Assembly (NCBI GenBank): GCA_020851465.1
Contig: JADZCR010000005.1
Span: 62,001 to 126,000, forward strand
Direction of reading: 5' to 3'
Length of the DNA: 64,000 bases
Source: Phycisphaeraceae bacterium
GTDB lineage: Bacteria > Planctomycetota > Phycisphaerae > Phycisphaerales > Phycisphaeraceae
The notes beneath the pieces were generated by a model, which was given only the letters and a program-made list of their open reading frames with translations, was not told the DNA's origin and searched no databases. Both the position numbers and the translations under genes were made by a program. Position 1 is the first letter of the stretch. Every line of letters begins with the position of its first letter. This document shows, piece by piece, positions 36,448-45,462 of the stretch.

Positions 36448-37875
36448 ATGGCCGACACCCGCCGACTCATCGAGCTTGACAGCCTGCACGTCTGGCATCC
36501 GTTTACCCCGATGCGCCAGTGGCGCGATGCCGCGGGTCCGCTGGGCGCACCTCTGGTGATCGAGCGTGCCGAGGGTGAGTTTCTCATCGACACCGACGGC
36601 AGGCGGTACATCGATGGCGTCTCGAGCCTCTGGTGCAATGTTCACGGCCACCGCGTCCCGGAGATCGACCAGGCCATCCGCGATCAATTGGATAAGGTCG
36701 CCCACTCGACGTTACTGGGGCTGGCGGGGGTGCCTAGCATCGAGCTGGCAGCGGAATTGGTCAAGCGGTCGCCGTCGTTTGATGGACGGAAACTCAACAA
36801 GGTGTTCTACTCCGACGCGGGAGCGACGGCGGTCGAGGCGGCGTTGAAGATGGCTGTCGGCTACTGGTTTCACCTTGGCCGCCCGCGGAAAAACCGCTTC
36901 GTCGCACTGACCAATGCGTATCACGGCGACACGACCGGATCAATGGCGGTGGGCTTCAGCGATGCGTTTCACCGGCCGTTCCGCTCGATGGTGTTTGAAG
37001 CTGATTTTTCCGCTGCTCCCGACGTGCTGCGGGGCGCGCGGCGACAGCATCCCGTCTCCGGCGGCCGCTGGCCGAGTGAAGAATTCCTGGCTGTCGAGGG
37101 CGGTGAATGTCTCGCGCAATTGGAAGCACACATCCGGCAGCATCACGAGCGCATCGCTGCGGTGGTTCTCGAACCGGTGATGCAGGGTGCAGCGGGAATG
37201 CTTCCGCAACCCAAGGGATTCGTGAGATACATCCGCGAGTTATGCTCCGCGCATGACGTGCTGCTGATCGCCGACGAGGTCGCCACCGGCCTGGGACGCA
37301 CCGGAAAAATGTTCGCCTGCGAACACGATGGCGTGACACCCGACATCCTCTGCGTCGCCAAAGGGATCACCGGCGGTTATCTACCGCTGGCAGCAACGCT
37401 GACGACGGACGCGATCGAGCAGGTTTTCACCGGCGAACTTTCAGAGAGACGGACATTTTTCCACGGTCACACGTACACAGGTAACGCATTGGGATGCGCC
37501 GCGGCGCTGGCTTCATTGCGACTGTTCGACTCAACCCGACTTCTCGATCGCATCGTCCGTAGCACCGCGATTCTCACCGAGCGGCTCAACGAACTGCGAG
37601 ATGAGTCGAGGTTTCCGCACGTGGTGGACGTGAGGCAGCGCGGGCTGATGGTGGGTATCGAGCTTGCGAAGGACCGCCGAACGCGCGAGCCGTTCGACTC
37701 AACGCGGCGTGTCGGCGCAGCGGTCTGCGCTGCGATGCGTCCGCGAGGGTTGATTATCCGTCCGCTGGGTGACGTGTTGGTGTTGATGCCGATTCCCGCG
37801 ATGCGCGAGGAGTCTCTGCATCGGATGCTCGATGTGGTGATCGAGACGTTGAAAGAGTGGAAAGACTCAGCGTGA
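36448..37875 (+). CDS. bioA: Adenosylmethionine-8-amino-7-oxononanoate aminotransferase
   Basis: A 475-residue class-III, PLP-dependent aminotransferase. It has HVWHPFTPM near the N-terminus (the biotin-specific SAM site region), [24 protein letters not shown] and [19 protein letters not shown] with the PLP lysine near residue 305, and a C-terminal ARG/Arg-rich segment. It makes 7,8-diaminopelargonate from KAPA with SAM as amino donor. No other bio genes are in the window. The ATG is preceded by TAGGAT, which could be a ribosome site or a -10 box. The end overlaps the convergent protease gene by nine bases. Confidence 0.93.
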   Translation: MADTRRLIELDSLHVWHPFTPMRQWRDAAGPLGAPLVIERAEGEFLIDTDGRRYIDGVSSLWCNVHGHRVPEIDQAIRDQLDKVAHSTLLGLAGVPSIELAAELVKRSPSFDGRKLNKVFYSDAGATAVEAALKMAVGYWFHLGRPRKNRFVALTNAYHGDTTGSMAVGFSDAFHRPFRSMVFEADFSAAPDVLRGARRQHPVSGGRWPSEEFLAVEGGECLAQLEAHIRQHHERIAAVVLEPVMQGAAGMLPQPKGFVRYIRELCSAHDVLLIADEVATGLGRTGKMFACEHDGVTPDILCVAKGITGGYLPLAATLTTDAIEQVFTGELSERRTFFHGHTYTGNALGCAAALASLRLFDSTRLLDRIVRSTAILTERLNELRDESRFPHVVDVRQRGLMVGIELAKDRRTREPFDSTRRVGAAVCAAMRPRGLIIRPLGDVLVLMPIPAMREESLHRMLDVVIETLKEWKDSA

Positions 37876-39438
37876 GTGACGACGGCGTGAGAATGCCATG
37901 ACACCCGCTGCCGCCGCCAGCAACACGCCCGTGGTCGGCTCAGGGATCTGGGTAAGAGCGAATCCCGGCCAGGCAAAGAGTGCCTGATTTTCCAGTCCGG
38001 TTCCCATTTCAAATCCCAGATCGATGCCCAGTCCGTCGTAGTCCGGGCCAAGCAGGTCGGCCAGGAAAGTGTCCAGTTCACCCATGGTGCTTCCGGTGAA
38101 TCCGAGCACCGCCATGAGATCCTGCATGTCCTGTGAGAGCGGCATCGCCACCAGACCCAGTGAGTCGAAATCGTTCAGATCGTCGATCGCGACCTCGACG
38201 GGTACATAGTTGGGATTGCGCACGAGGTGTAGCTGCCACGGGTCGTCGTTGCCGTCGTTGGTTTCATCAATGAAGTCGAGAACCATTTCGAGGAACGCGC
38301 CTTTATCGCCGGGGTTCACGCCGGGCACGTCGGTGCCGAGCGCTTCGAGGATCATGGGGAAATAGCCGGTCGTGAAGAGATTGAAGCCAAGAATCCCATC
38401 CACGGGCAGGCCGGGGATGTCGATGATGCCGACGGCGATGTTGTGAAACTCAAGCCGGTCACCGGCAGCGGTGTCGAGGGTGAGTTTATCGACGGTGACC
38501 AGAGGCACATCGGCTTCACCGCCTACGCCGCCGACGGTCATCGTTTCGTGATTCGGGTCATCAGGATCGATACCCAGCGAAATTGCCATGTCACGAGAGA
38601 TCATGGTGAGCTGCGCGCCGGTGTCGAAGAGGAAGTTGCCTTGCGTGAAGTTGGCCCCCACACCCGCGCCGACGCCGCCAAGCACGGGCAGGTCTTCGGT
38701 GGTGGGCAGCGGGCCGTTACCGACCTGTCCGGTAGTCGGATCGACATGGAATTTGGTGAAGTTGAAGGTGTCGATGGTCGCCCCCGCATGACTGGCGAGT
38801 TGAGCGGCGACGTTATCGGTGAAGCCGACGTGGATGTAGTCGAAGCTGTCGAGCGGTTCAGAGCCGAGGCCGGTGTCCACGGTTCCACTGCCGGTCATGG
38901 ATGAGAGCGCCACGACGACTCCTGTGTCGTTCATCGCGGGCATGCCGGCGATGCCGTCGAACGAACCCAAATCGAGTGCGGGTGCAGCGACGGCCTGGAT
39001 ATTAGGTCGGATCAGCGCGGAGACGTTTCCGGGTACAGCCCCGCCATCAAAAAGTCCTGACGCACCGAGGAAGGCTGAAATGTTGGCATCCATTCCCTCG
39101 GTCACATCGACCGGCTGGTATCCGCCGACGCCTTGTTCGAGATATTGACCAGCGATCGGATAAACGAGTGTCGTGCCGCCGAGAATGTCGTTGTGCGCGC
39201 CGGCCGCGAGCAGGTAGCCGCTGGCGCCGGTGTCGAGAATCATGGTGAAGCCATAGTCGATGGCGGGGAAGTAGTCGGTCGGCGTCGTGGGTGGATGCGC
39301 CAGTTGAACCGTGGCACGGGGCTGGTCAATGGCGAGACTGTCACCCGGCCCCATGTCAACGACCGCAGCGGAGAGGAGTCCCGCTGAGGTCAGGGGTGCG
39401 GCGAAAAAGGCGATCCATGCGGGGAGTCGTCGAAGCAT
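37867..39438 (-). CDS. Exported pepsin-like aspartic protease with PEP-CTERM tail
   Basis: A 523-residue protein. A signal peptide of about 25 residues (MLRRLPAWIAFF, then LLSAAV) comes first. Two aspartic-protease motifs follow about 200 residues apart: ILDTGASG (Asp69) and LFDTGAQL (Asp272). Each is followed by a hydrophobic-hydrophobic-Gly motif, FDGIAGMP and VDGILGFN, as in bilobal pepsins. The extreme C-terminus is IPEPTTG, a hydrophobic helix, then SRRRHSR, a PEP-CTERM sorting signal cleaved and processed by exosortase. It is likely anchored or released at the cell surface. Protease activity is inferred from both catalytic aspartates; a retropepsin-like or inactive role is possible. Confidence 0.85.
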   Translation of the reverse strand: MLRRLPAWIAFFAAPLTSAGLLSAAVVDMGPGDSLAIDQPRATVQLAHPPTTPTDYFPAIDYGFTMILDTGASGYLLAAGAHNDILGGTTLVYPIAGQYLEQGVGGYQPVDVTEGMDANISAFLGASGLFDGGAVPGNVSALIRPNIQAVAAPALDLGSFDGIAGMPAMNDTGVVVALSSMTGSGTVDTGLGSEPLDSFDYIHVGFTDNVAAQLASHAGATIDTFNFTKFHVDPTTGQVGNGPLPTTEDLPVLGGVGAGVGANFTQGNFLFDTGAQLTMISRDMAISLGIDPDDPNHETMTVGGVGGEADVPLVTVDKLTLDTAAGDRLEFHNIAVGIIDIPGLPVDGILGFNLFTTGYFPMILEALGTDVPGVNPGDKGAFLEMVLDFIDETNDGNDDPWQLHLVRNPNYVPVEVAIDDLNDFDSLGLVAMPLSQDMQDLMAVLGFTGSTMGELDTFLADLLGPDYDGLGIDLGFEMGTGLENQALFAWPGFALTQIPEPTTGVLLAAAAGVMAFSRRRHSR

Positions 39439-39782
39439 TCGTTGCTCCTGATTTCAGCCAAACCTTGCCGCCGCAGCTAACGACCGGACGATTCTGATCC
39501 AGAGTCCGAACTCCAACCATACAACCGTTTTTCTGAAATCCAAATCTCCGTGATTGGGCAGCATCTAAATCCTAATTGAAGCTTTCGGAATCACAATGAA
39601 TTTTTCCTGCCAATACGACACCTCGGCACACGATCGAGGCGGGCGTGGCAGATGATTTTGACATCCAACCGGCGTAACTCCGTCATGTAATTTCTATAAA
39701 CTATTAAATTAAAATAAATTAAGTCAATTTTTATTGTCGTCTGTGTGTCGCCATAGGGGCACTGGCTTTGCCGAAGTAGGGC
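39439..39782. other. AT-rich gene-free interval between protease and receiver genes
   Basis: About 340 bases with no gene. The middle (about 39680-39740) is very AT-rich. On the minus strand it contains TTGACT followed after 15 bases by TAATAG, a weak promoter candidate for the protease gene, though far from its start. The rest shows no repeat or hairpin that I would report. The right end before 39783 has GTAGGG as a possible ribosome site. Confidence 0.5.
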
Positions 39783-40304
39783 GTGGTCAAGGTACGCCCC
39801 CATTCCGACAGCCGATCCCGGTTTAATGTGTTATTGACCGAAGATCGGCCACAAGCTGCGGAACACTGGATTTTCCAGCTTCCCCGGCTGCTCGAACCGC
39901 AGGGTATCACTGCGTATGTAGCTCGTTCGGGTGAGGAGGCGATTTCGATTGCCGGTCAACTGGTGTTTCATGCGGCAATCATCGATCTGGCGACACCTCT
40001 GGCCGGGCCGACCGCCCCGGCTGGTGCGGGTCCCGGTGCCCGATCCGGCGCGCGTGAGGCTGCGGGCCTTCGGTTGCTTGAGTTGTTTCATCGACTGCCG
40101 AACCATCCGGCGATGGTCGTGATCCATCCGCCTGCACACCATCAGGAGGCGGAGCGCGTGCTCCGCGAAGCTCTGCGATTGGGCGCGTTCAGCGTTCTAC
40201 ACAAGCCGGTCGAGATTGAGCAGCTTCTGGGCGTGTTCCGTCGTCTGCTGGATCGGCATTATCAAGGAGCCTGGCCGCCGCCTTACTCCGGCCCGGCGAA
40301 CTAG
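39783..40304 (+). CDS. Receiver-domain (response-regulator-like) protein
   Basis: A 173-residue protein consisting of a single receiver domain. An acidic pair is visible in LLTEDRPQ, the phosphoacceptor Asp in AAIIDLATP and the conserved Lys in SVLHKPVEIEQLL. The Thr/Ser after strand 4 is not evident (VVIHPPAHH). A Pro/Gly/Ala-rich insertion of about 20 residues follows the phosphoacceptor, so that loop is longer than normal. There is no output domain. The start is uncertain: GTG 39783 is used here, and another GTG lies 15 codons later. It lies 110 bases before groES on the same strand; a link to stress control would be speculative. Confidence 0.7.
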   Translation: MVKVRPHSDSRSRFNVLLTEDRPQAAEHWIFQLPRLLEPQGITAYVARSGEEAISIAGQLVFHAAIIDLATPLAGPTAPAGAGPGARSGAREAAGLRLLELFHRLPNHPAMVVIHPPAHHQEAERVLREALRLGAFSVLHKPVEIEQLLGVFRRLLDRHYQGAWPPPYSGPAN

Positions 40305-40327
40305 ATCACAACGAATCGGATAACCAT

Positions 40328-40342
40328 GCGTGAGTGTCACGC
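40328..40342 (+). promoter_or_regulatory. 15-base palindrome in front of groES
   Basis: GCGTGA, GTG, TCACGC: perfect six-base arms. It lies about 73 bases upstream of the groES ATG. It does not resemble CIRCE (TTAGCACTC-N9-GAGTGCTAA), which I could not find here. It could be an operator for a different heat-shock regulator. Confidence 0.4.
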
Positions 40343-40414
40343 TGAGTGGATTGAATCGTTCCGTTAACCCCGGCCAAAGAAACGAATGGCCAAAGAGACC
40401 AAGAAGGAGACGCC

Positions 40415-40702
40415 ATGAAAGTTCGCCCCCTCGGAGAGAAGATCCTTGTAAAGCGCGCCGAAGCGCAGACCAAGACCAAGTCCGGCCTGTTCCTCCCGGA
40501 AACCGCCAAAGAAAAACCACAGGAAGCGACCGTCGTCGCTGTCGGTGACGGCAAGCTGCTTGAGAACGGCAAGCGCGCCCCCTTTCAGGTCAAAAAGGGC
40601 GACCGCGTCATCATCGGCAAGTGGGGCGGCACGGAGCTGAAGGTCGAGGGCGAAGAGATGCTCGTCCTCTCCGAAGATGAAGTGCTCGGCATCATCGACT
40701 GA
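40415..40702 (+). CDS. groES: Co-chaperonin GroES
   Basis: A 95-residue chaperonin-10. It begins [27 protein letters not shown], containing the mobile loop that contacts GroEL (KTKSGLFLP). It then has [40 protein letters not shown] and the end EDEVLGIID. It forms a heptameric lid on GroEL. An AAGGAG ribosome site lies six bases before the ATG. groEL follows after 68 bases; the pair forms an operon ending at the hairpin at 42483. Confidence 0.97.
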   Translation: MKVRPLGEKILVKRAEAQTKTKSGLFLPETAKEKPQEATVVAVGDGKLLENGKRAPFQVKKGDRVIIGKWGGTELKVEGEEMLVLSEDEVLGIID

Positions 40703-40770
40703 GTAAACGCGAAAACACCCTTTTCCCTGCATCGAATTCAACTAGTAACTTAACCAGGAGATTACAGAAC

Positions 40771-42417
40771 ATGGCTGCTAAGACGATCAAGTTCGACGCC
40801 GACGCACGCGAGGCAATCCGCCGCGGCGTCGCCAAGCTCGCCCGCGCGGTGAAAGTCACCCTCGGCCCGTCCGGTCGGGTGGTCATCCTCGAAAAATCCT
40901 TCGGCTCACCCACCGTCACCAAGGACGGCGTAACTGTCGCCAAGGAAATCGAGCTTGATGACGCACTCGAAAACATCGGTGCCCAGATGGTCCGTGAAGT
41001 CGCATCCAAAGCGTCCAAGGACGCAGGCGACGGCACCACCACCGCCACCGTGTATGCCGAGGCCATCTACAGCGAGGGCCTCAAGAACATCACCGCCGGT
41101 GCAAATCCCAATCAAATCAAGCGTGGCCTCGACAAGGCGGTCGAAACGGTCGTCGCCGAACTCGCCAAGATGAGCAAGAAGGTTTCGTCCAACAACGAAA
41201 TCGCCCAGGTGGGCACCTGTGCCGCCAACAACGACGCATCCATCGGCAAGATCATCGCCGAAGCGATGGATAAGGTTGGTAAAGATGGCGTCATCACCGT
41301 CGAAGAGGGCAAGAGCCTTGAGACTACGGTTGATCTGCTCGAAGGCATGAAGTTCGACAAGGGCTATCTCAGCCCGCACTTCGTCACCGACGCTGCCAAG
41401 ATGGAGTCGGTTCTCGAAGACGCTTACGTGCTCATCCACGAGAAGAAATTCTCCAGCGCCAAGGATCTGATCCCGCTGCTGGGCAAGGTCGCTGAGTCCG
41501 GCCGCGCCATTCTCGTCATCGCTGAGGACATCGAAGGCGAAGCCCTGGCGACCCTCGTGGTCAACAAGCTTCGCGGTGTGCTCAAGGTCGCGGCGGTTAA
41601 GGCTCCCGGCTTCGGTGATCGCCGCAAGGCCATGCTCGAGGACATTGCCGTCCTCACCGGCGGTCGTGCGCTGATGGAAGAACTGGCGATCGACATCGAG
41701 AAGCTCGAGCTGTCCGATCTGGGCCGTGCCAAGAAGATCATCGTGGACAAAGAAAACACCACGATCATTGAAGGCGTGGGTAAGACCGATGCGATCAAAG
41801 GTCGCATCGCCGCCATCAAGAATGAGATCGACCGCACCACCAGCGATTACGACCGTGAGAAGCTCCAGGAGCGTCTCGCCAAACTCGCAGGCGGTGTCGC
41901 GCAGATCAACGTCGGCGCAGCCACCGAGTCGGAAATGAAAGAGAAAAAGGCTCGCGTCGAGGACGCCATGCACGCCTGTCGCGCTGCTGTCGAAGAGGGG
42001 ATTCTGCCCGGCGGCGGCGTCGCGGTGCTCCGCGCTCGCAAGGCTCTCGACAAGCTCATCAACGGCGAATCGCTTCATGGTGACGAGAAGGTCGGCGCTG
42101 ACATTATCCGCCGCGCTCTTACGGCTCCCATCAAGCAGATTGCCGCCAACGCCGGCCACGATGGTTCGGTCGTTGCCCAGAACGTCGAACAGAGCAAAGA
42201 CAACACCTATGGGTTCAATGCTCTGACCGGTGAATACGGCGACATGATCAAGCAGGGTGTCATCGTTCCGACCAAGGTCGAGCGCGTCGCCTTGCAGAAT
42301 GCTGCCAGCATCTCCGGCCTGCTCCTGACAACCGACGCTGTGGTGTCGGAAATCAAGGAGAAGAAGAAAGGTGCCGGTGCTCCGGCCGGCGGCGGAATGG
42401 ACGACATGGACTATTAA
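40771..42417 (+). CDS. groEL: Chaperonin GroEL
   Basis: A 548-residue group-I chaperonin. It has [34 protein letters not shown] (nucleotide-binding), [17 protein letters not shown] with the catalytic Asp, [38 protein letters not shown] and the equatorial closing [11 protein letters not shown]. It refolds proteins with GroES in the cytoplasm. The C-terminus is [13 protein letters not shown] rather than the usual long GGM repeat, which suggests one of several GroEL copies as is common in planctomycetes. A GroEL-like antisense frame (40906-42423) is a shadow. The ribosome site AGGAGA precedes the ATG. Confidence 0.97.
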   Translation: MAAKTIKFDADAREAIRRGVAKLARAVKVTLGPSGRVVILEKSFGSPTVTKDGVTVAKEIELDDALENIGAQMVREVASKASKDAGDGTTTATVYAEAIYSEGLKNITAGANPNQIKRGLDKAVETVVAELAKMSKKVSSNNEIAQVGTCAANNDASIGKIIAEAMDKVGKDGVITVEEGKSLETTVDLLEGMKFDKGYLSPHFVTDAAKMESVLEDAYVLIHEKKFSSAKDLIPLLGKVAESGRAILVIAEDIEGEALATLVVNKLRGVLKVAAVKAPGFGDRRKAMLEDIAVLTGGRALMEELAIDIEKLELSDLGRAKKIIVDKENTTIIEGVGKTDAIKGRIAAIKNEIDRTTSDYDREKLQERLAKLAGGVAQINVGAATESEMKEKKARVEDAMHACRAAVEEGILPGGGVAVLRARKALDKLINGESLHGDEKVGADIIRRALTAPIKQIAANAGHDGSVVAQNVEQSKDNTYGFNALTGEYGDMIKQGVIVPTKVERVALQNAASISGLLLTTDAVVSEIKEKKKGAGAPAGGGMDDMDY

Positions 42418-42482
42418 GCCCATCGGGAGCTCCGCATCTGTGTGCGGGATTCGCTCCCTTGTCCATTACAAGCTCAATACCA

Positions 42483-42516
42483 AACAACCCCAGCCTCGCG
42501 GCTGGGGTTGTTCTTT
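42483..42516 (+). terminator. Intrinsic terminator of the groES-groEL operon
   Basis: AACAACCCCAGCC, loop TCGC, GGCTGGGGTTGTT, followed by CTTT: a perfect 13-base-pair stem. The trailing T-run is short, but three T-containing pairs at the stem base help. It lies 66 bases after the groEL stop. Confidence 0.85.
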
Positions 42517-42595
42517 AGTACCCATACGTTGCGTACAACGGTCGCTGCCCAGAATCCAGACGTTTACGACAACGCACAAAATCGATCACGAGCGA

Positions 42596-42620
42596 GGCAT
42601 GCTCTTGTTTAGCGCATGCC
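42596..42620. repeat. Inverted repeat in the groEL-SYLF gap
   Basis: GGCATGC (42596-42602) and GCATGCC (42614-42620), seven perfect bases with an 11-base loop. It has no T-run on either side, so its function is unclear. The remainder of 42517-42661 shows nothing else. Confidence 0.35.
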
Positions 42621-42661
42621 GCCTGCTTGCGAGACTGCAGCGGGGGATGGAGTTGGTTATC

Positions 42662-43234
42662 TCACCGGCTGATCGGTGAATACTCGAATTTCTGTCCACC
42701 CACGGAGGCTTCACCCATCAAGCCTTTGATCGGCAGGACGAATACCGCCACGCCTTCCGTGTAGTCGGTGCTGCCCGCTGCGCCGTCCCTGGCTGCGACC
42801 GCCGAAGCCTGTGCGCTCAACTCGACTTTGCCGTTCTTAAAGTCATCGAGCTTCTGTGCGTTCTGGAAAAAAATGATCTCACGGAGTGTCTGCCCGCCGA
42901 GTTGGAGGCCGATGGTGGCCTGACTCATGGACGTGTTACCGATGACGGCTCCGCGTTCATACACCAGTCCTTCGCCGTGTGCGCCGCCAAGCCCTGCACC
43001 GCCTTTGGCGATTTTCGGGAAGACCGCATAGCCATATGCGTTATCGAAAAAACCACTCAGGCTGGGGTCTGCGGTACGAAAGGCGGTGATCGTCTCCTGA
43101 ACGCGGGCATTCATGCCTGCCTCATGGGCTGCCGCAGCATCCGGATCACCTGATGATTCCTTGTAGCTCGAGCAACCCATGCTGACCATCGATGCGATCA
43201 CGACTGCTGCGATAAACGCTGCGCGGTGTTTCAC
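42662..43234 (-). CDS. SYLF-domain lipoprotein (lipid-binding)
   Basis: A 190-residue protein of the SYLF/Ysc84 family, which binds phospholipids. The signal peptide ends SMGCSS, so a lipoprotein is likely although the lipobox is atypical. The mature part has FFDNAYGYAVFPKIAKGGAGLGGAHGEG, a hallmark of SYLF domains, then GNTSMSQATIGLQLGGQ and the end GGQKFEYSPI. The start is GTG 43234 with AAGGAG six bases upstream; the frame runs 48 codons further without family resemblance. It is probably periplasmic or outer-membrane associated. Confidence 0.9.
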   Translation of the reverse strand: MKHRAAFIAAVVIASMVSMGCSSYKESSGDPDAAAAHEAGMNARVQETITAFRTADPSLSGFFDNAYGYAVFPKIAKGGAGLGGAHGEGLVYERGAVIGNTSMSQATIGLQLGGQTLREIIFFQNAQKLDDFKNGKVELSAQASAVAARDGAAGSTDYTEGVAVFVLPIKGLMGEASVGGQKFEYSPISR

Positions 43235-43408
43235 GGCTGTCTCCTTGTAATGGAATCCCCGATCGACCAGCCGAGCGGCTGGTTTACCTGCCCATATTTT
43301 ATAGCCTGACCGCCGATCAAATGCGAAAACCCGCTGGCAAAACAGACACCCGCTCATCAACTCGATCGCATCAATCACCGCCAGCGCATTTGTCCAGCGT
43401 GACAGGGA

Positions 43409-43891
43409 TCAATGATGATGTCCGCCGGGGCCGTGGACGTGTCCGTGCGTGATTTCTTCCTCGGTCGCATCTCGAACATCGACGACTTTCACATCAAAAG
43501 TCAGAGCTAGGCCCGCCAGCGCATGGTTGGCATCGACCGTCACCTTGTCGTCCTGGAACCCGACGATCGTGAGGATGCGCAGTTGTCCGTTCGGCGTCTG
43601 TGCGCGGAACTGCTGGCCGACCTGAATGACTTTCTGCGGAAAGTTGGATCGCGGCACTTGCTGCACCATGTTGGGATCGCGCTGGCCGTAGGCGTCTTCG
43701 GGAGCGATGGTGACGTTGAAGGTGTCGCCGGGATTTTTGCCTTCCAATTCGCGTTCGAGTCCGGGGATAAGTCCGCCGACGCCGTGAAGATAAGTCAGCG
43801 GTCCCCGGCCGTTGGAGCTGTCGATCACCTTACCCTTAGGCCCTGTGAGGGTGTATTCGAGAGAGACTACTTTGTGTTTTTCGATTGGCAT
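43409..43891 (-). CDS. SlyD-like FKBP peptidyl-prolyl isomerase
   Basis: A 160-residue FKBP-type isomerase and chaperone. The FKBP core is split by the insert-in-flap domain typical of SlyD: YLHGVGGLIPGLERELEGKNPGD, then the flap with APEDAYGQRDPNMVQQVPRSNF, returning at VDANHALAGLALTFDVKVVDVRDAT. The C-terminus is histidine-rich (HGHVHGPGGHHH), a likely Ni or Cu site. It catalyses Pro bond isomerisation and is thought to help nickel metabolism in other bacteria. The start is ATG 43891; the longer frame (from 43969) adds an unlikely 26 residues. It is divergent from the fucosidase-like gene. Confidence 0.93.
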   Translation of the reverse strand: MPIEKHKVVSLEYTLTGPKGKVIDSSNGRGPLTYLHGVGGLIPGLERELEGKNPGDTFNVTIAPEDAYGQRDPNMVQQVPRSNFPQKVIQVGQQFRAQTPNGQLRILTIVGFQDDKVTVDANHALAGLALTFDVKVVDVRDATEEEITHGHVHGPGGHHH

Positions 43892-44003
43892 GGAATATTC
43901 CGGGATTGAGGAATCCGCCAGTGTACGCGGTCGGGTACTCCGAGTCACATGACCTTGTCCCACGAGCAAGGCGGCGCGTTATGCTGGTGTTAAGGAAATG
44001 TCC

Positions 44004-44978
44004 ATGGCTGATACAGCATGGTTCCGTGATGCAAAATGGGGTGTGTTCTGCCATTATCTTGGCTCTCCGCCCAGCAGCGACGGCGGGAAAGAATTAACCG
44101 CTCAGGCCTGGAACGCGCAGATCGATGCCTTCGATGTGGATGCGCTGACTCGTCAGCTAGTGGCGGTGCGAGCACCTTACTTTTTCATCACGATCGGTCA
44201 GAACTCCGGACATTACCTGGCACCCAACCATACGTATGACCGTCTCACCGGCATCACGCCGAGCAAGTGCTCGAAACGTGACCTGGTGAAAGACCTGTAC
44301 GAGTCGCTGGAACCGCACGGGATTCGCCTGATGGTGTATCTGCCCAGCGGGGCACCCGCGACGGACCCGCAAGCGTGTAAGAAACTGGAGTGGGAATGGG
44401 GCTTTCAAGACGGCTGGCCTAACTGGCGAGGCGGGCGCACTGGCAAACGCCTGGTGAATTTCCAGCGTCACTGGGAGGCAGTGATCCGCGAGTGGTCGTT
44501 ACGCTGGGGCAGGCATGTCCACGGCTGGTGGATCGACGGCTGCTACTTCGCCGACGAGATGTACCGTCATGACGATGAGCCGAATTTCGCCAGCTTCGCC
44601 GCCGCGATGAAAGCGGGCAACCCTCAGTCGATCGTGGCGTTCAATCCGGGGGTCGGTGTGCCGCTCGTCTGTCACAGCGAGCACGAAGATTACACGGCAG
44701 GCGAGATTGCCGACACGCTGCCTGCGGGGGTATCGCTGCCGCAACGCTGGATCATGCGCGGTGAGCATCGCGCTCAGTTGCACGTGCTCAGTTACCTGGG
44801 CGCAACGTGGTGCGGTGAGGGTCGTCCGCGGTTTCCCGATGCGATGGCGGCAGGATACACTCGACACATCAACGACCACGAAGGCGTGGTCACGTGGGAC
44901 GTACCGATCACGAAAGCCGGCACGATTCCGCAAGCGTTTCTCGATCAGCTTGCCGCGTTACAAGCGACAGACGACTGA
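44004..44978 (+). CDS. Alpha-L-fucosidase-like glycoside hydrolase
   Basis: A 325-residue protein resembling the (beta/alpha)8 barrel of family GH29-type fucosidases. It begins WFRDAKWGVFCHYLG as in GH29 (compare W..AKFGIF.HWG) and carries APYFFITIGQNSGHY, GIRLMVYLPSGAP and GWWIDGCYFADEMY, where the Asp is in the nucleophile position. It lacks a signal peptide, so it would be cytoplasmic. The protein is shorter than classic GH29 enzymes and has no C-terminal beta-sandwich. Activity on fucosides is inferred; it may act on another sugar. The start is ATG 44004, with AAGGA seven bases upstream, rather than the ATG two codons earlier. Confidence 0.75.
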   Translation: MADTAWFRDAKWGVFCHYLGSPPSSDGGKELTAQAWNAQIDAFDVDALTRQLVAVRAPYFFITIGQNSGHYLAPNHTYDRLTGITPSKCSKRDLVKDLYESLEPHGIRLMVYLPSGAPATDPQACKKLEWEWGFQDGWPNWRGGRTGKRLVNFQRHWEAVIREWSLRWGRHVHGWWIDGCYFADEMYRHDDEPNFASFAAAMKAGNPQSIVAFNPGVGVPLVCHSEHEDYTAGEIADTLPAGVSLPQRWIMRGEHRAQLHVLSYLGATWCGEGRPRFPDAMAAGYTRHINDHEGVVTWDVPITKAGTIPQAFLDQLAALQATDD

Positions 44979-44982
44979 TGAC

Positions 44983-45339
44983 ATGCCGATCCTGATTCAA
45001 TGTCCGATCTGTGCCTCGAAGTTCAGAGCACCCGATCATGCAGCGGGTGTGACGGTGCCCTGCCCCAAATGCGGCGGACAGATCGATGTTCCCGGCGGTA
45101 AGGCCAAGGCCAAACCGACCACCAGTGTCGATTTTTCCATGGTGCTGGAGACGGAAAAAGACGCCCGAGCGCAGCAGACATTCGTTGCACCGGAAGTAAG
45201 GGTGGAAGATGCCGAACCGGAGGAAAGCCGGATGGGACTCTGGCTGGCCCTGGCAGGCGTGGCGGTGCTGCTGATCCTGGCTGTCCTCACCGCGCTGCTG
45301 CTGGTCAAGTCAGACCTCTGGCGTCAGATCACCGGATGA
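44983..45339 (+). CDS. Zinc-ribbon protein with one membrane helix
   Basis: A 118-residue protein. It starts with a zinc ribbon of the MJ0042 type (CPICASKFRAPDHAAG, then CPKCGG) at residues 6-33. A polar linker follows, then one transmembrane helix (about 85-108, GLWLALAGVAVLLILAVLTALLLV) and a short end. Such short zinc-ribbon/single-helix proteins are common in planctomycetes and have no known function. It begins five bases after the fucosidase-like gene stop and is probably co-transcribed with it. The longer frame from 44656 overlaps that gene and is not the start. Confidence 0.8.
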   Translation: MPILIQCPICASKFRAPDHAAGVTVPCPKCGGQIDVPGGKAKAKPTTSVDFSMVLETEKDARAQQTFVAPEVRVEDAEPEESRMGLWLALAGVAVLLILAVLTALLLVKSDLWRQITG

Positions 45340-45462
45340 GTTTATGTGTTATGAGGTTTTACTCGCACTGCATTCAAACTGGATCGATGTGGTAACTTTC
45401 ATAATTTGCGGTAACAATTTCTGCTGTGAATCACGCGGCCGTAAGTGCTGAGGAATTTTATT

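Noticed and set aside
40305..40414. CIRCE/HrcA operator at groES
   Set aside because: The consensus TTAGCACTC-N9-GAGTGCTAA is not present. The palindrome found has a different sequence and spacing.
40906..42423. 505-codon open frame antisense to groEL
   Set aside because: groEL is strongly conserved and biased codons produce a long antisense frame in many GC-rich bacteria. There is no family resemblance and no ribosome site.
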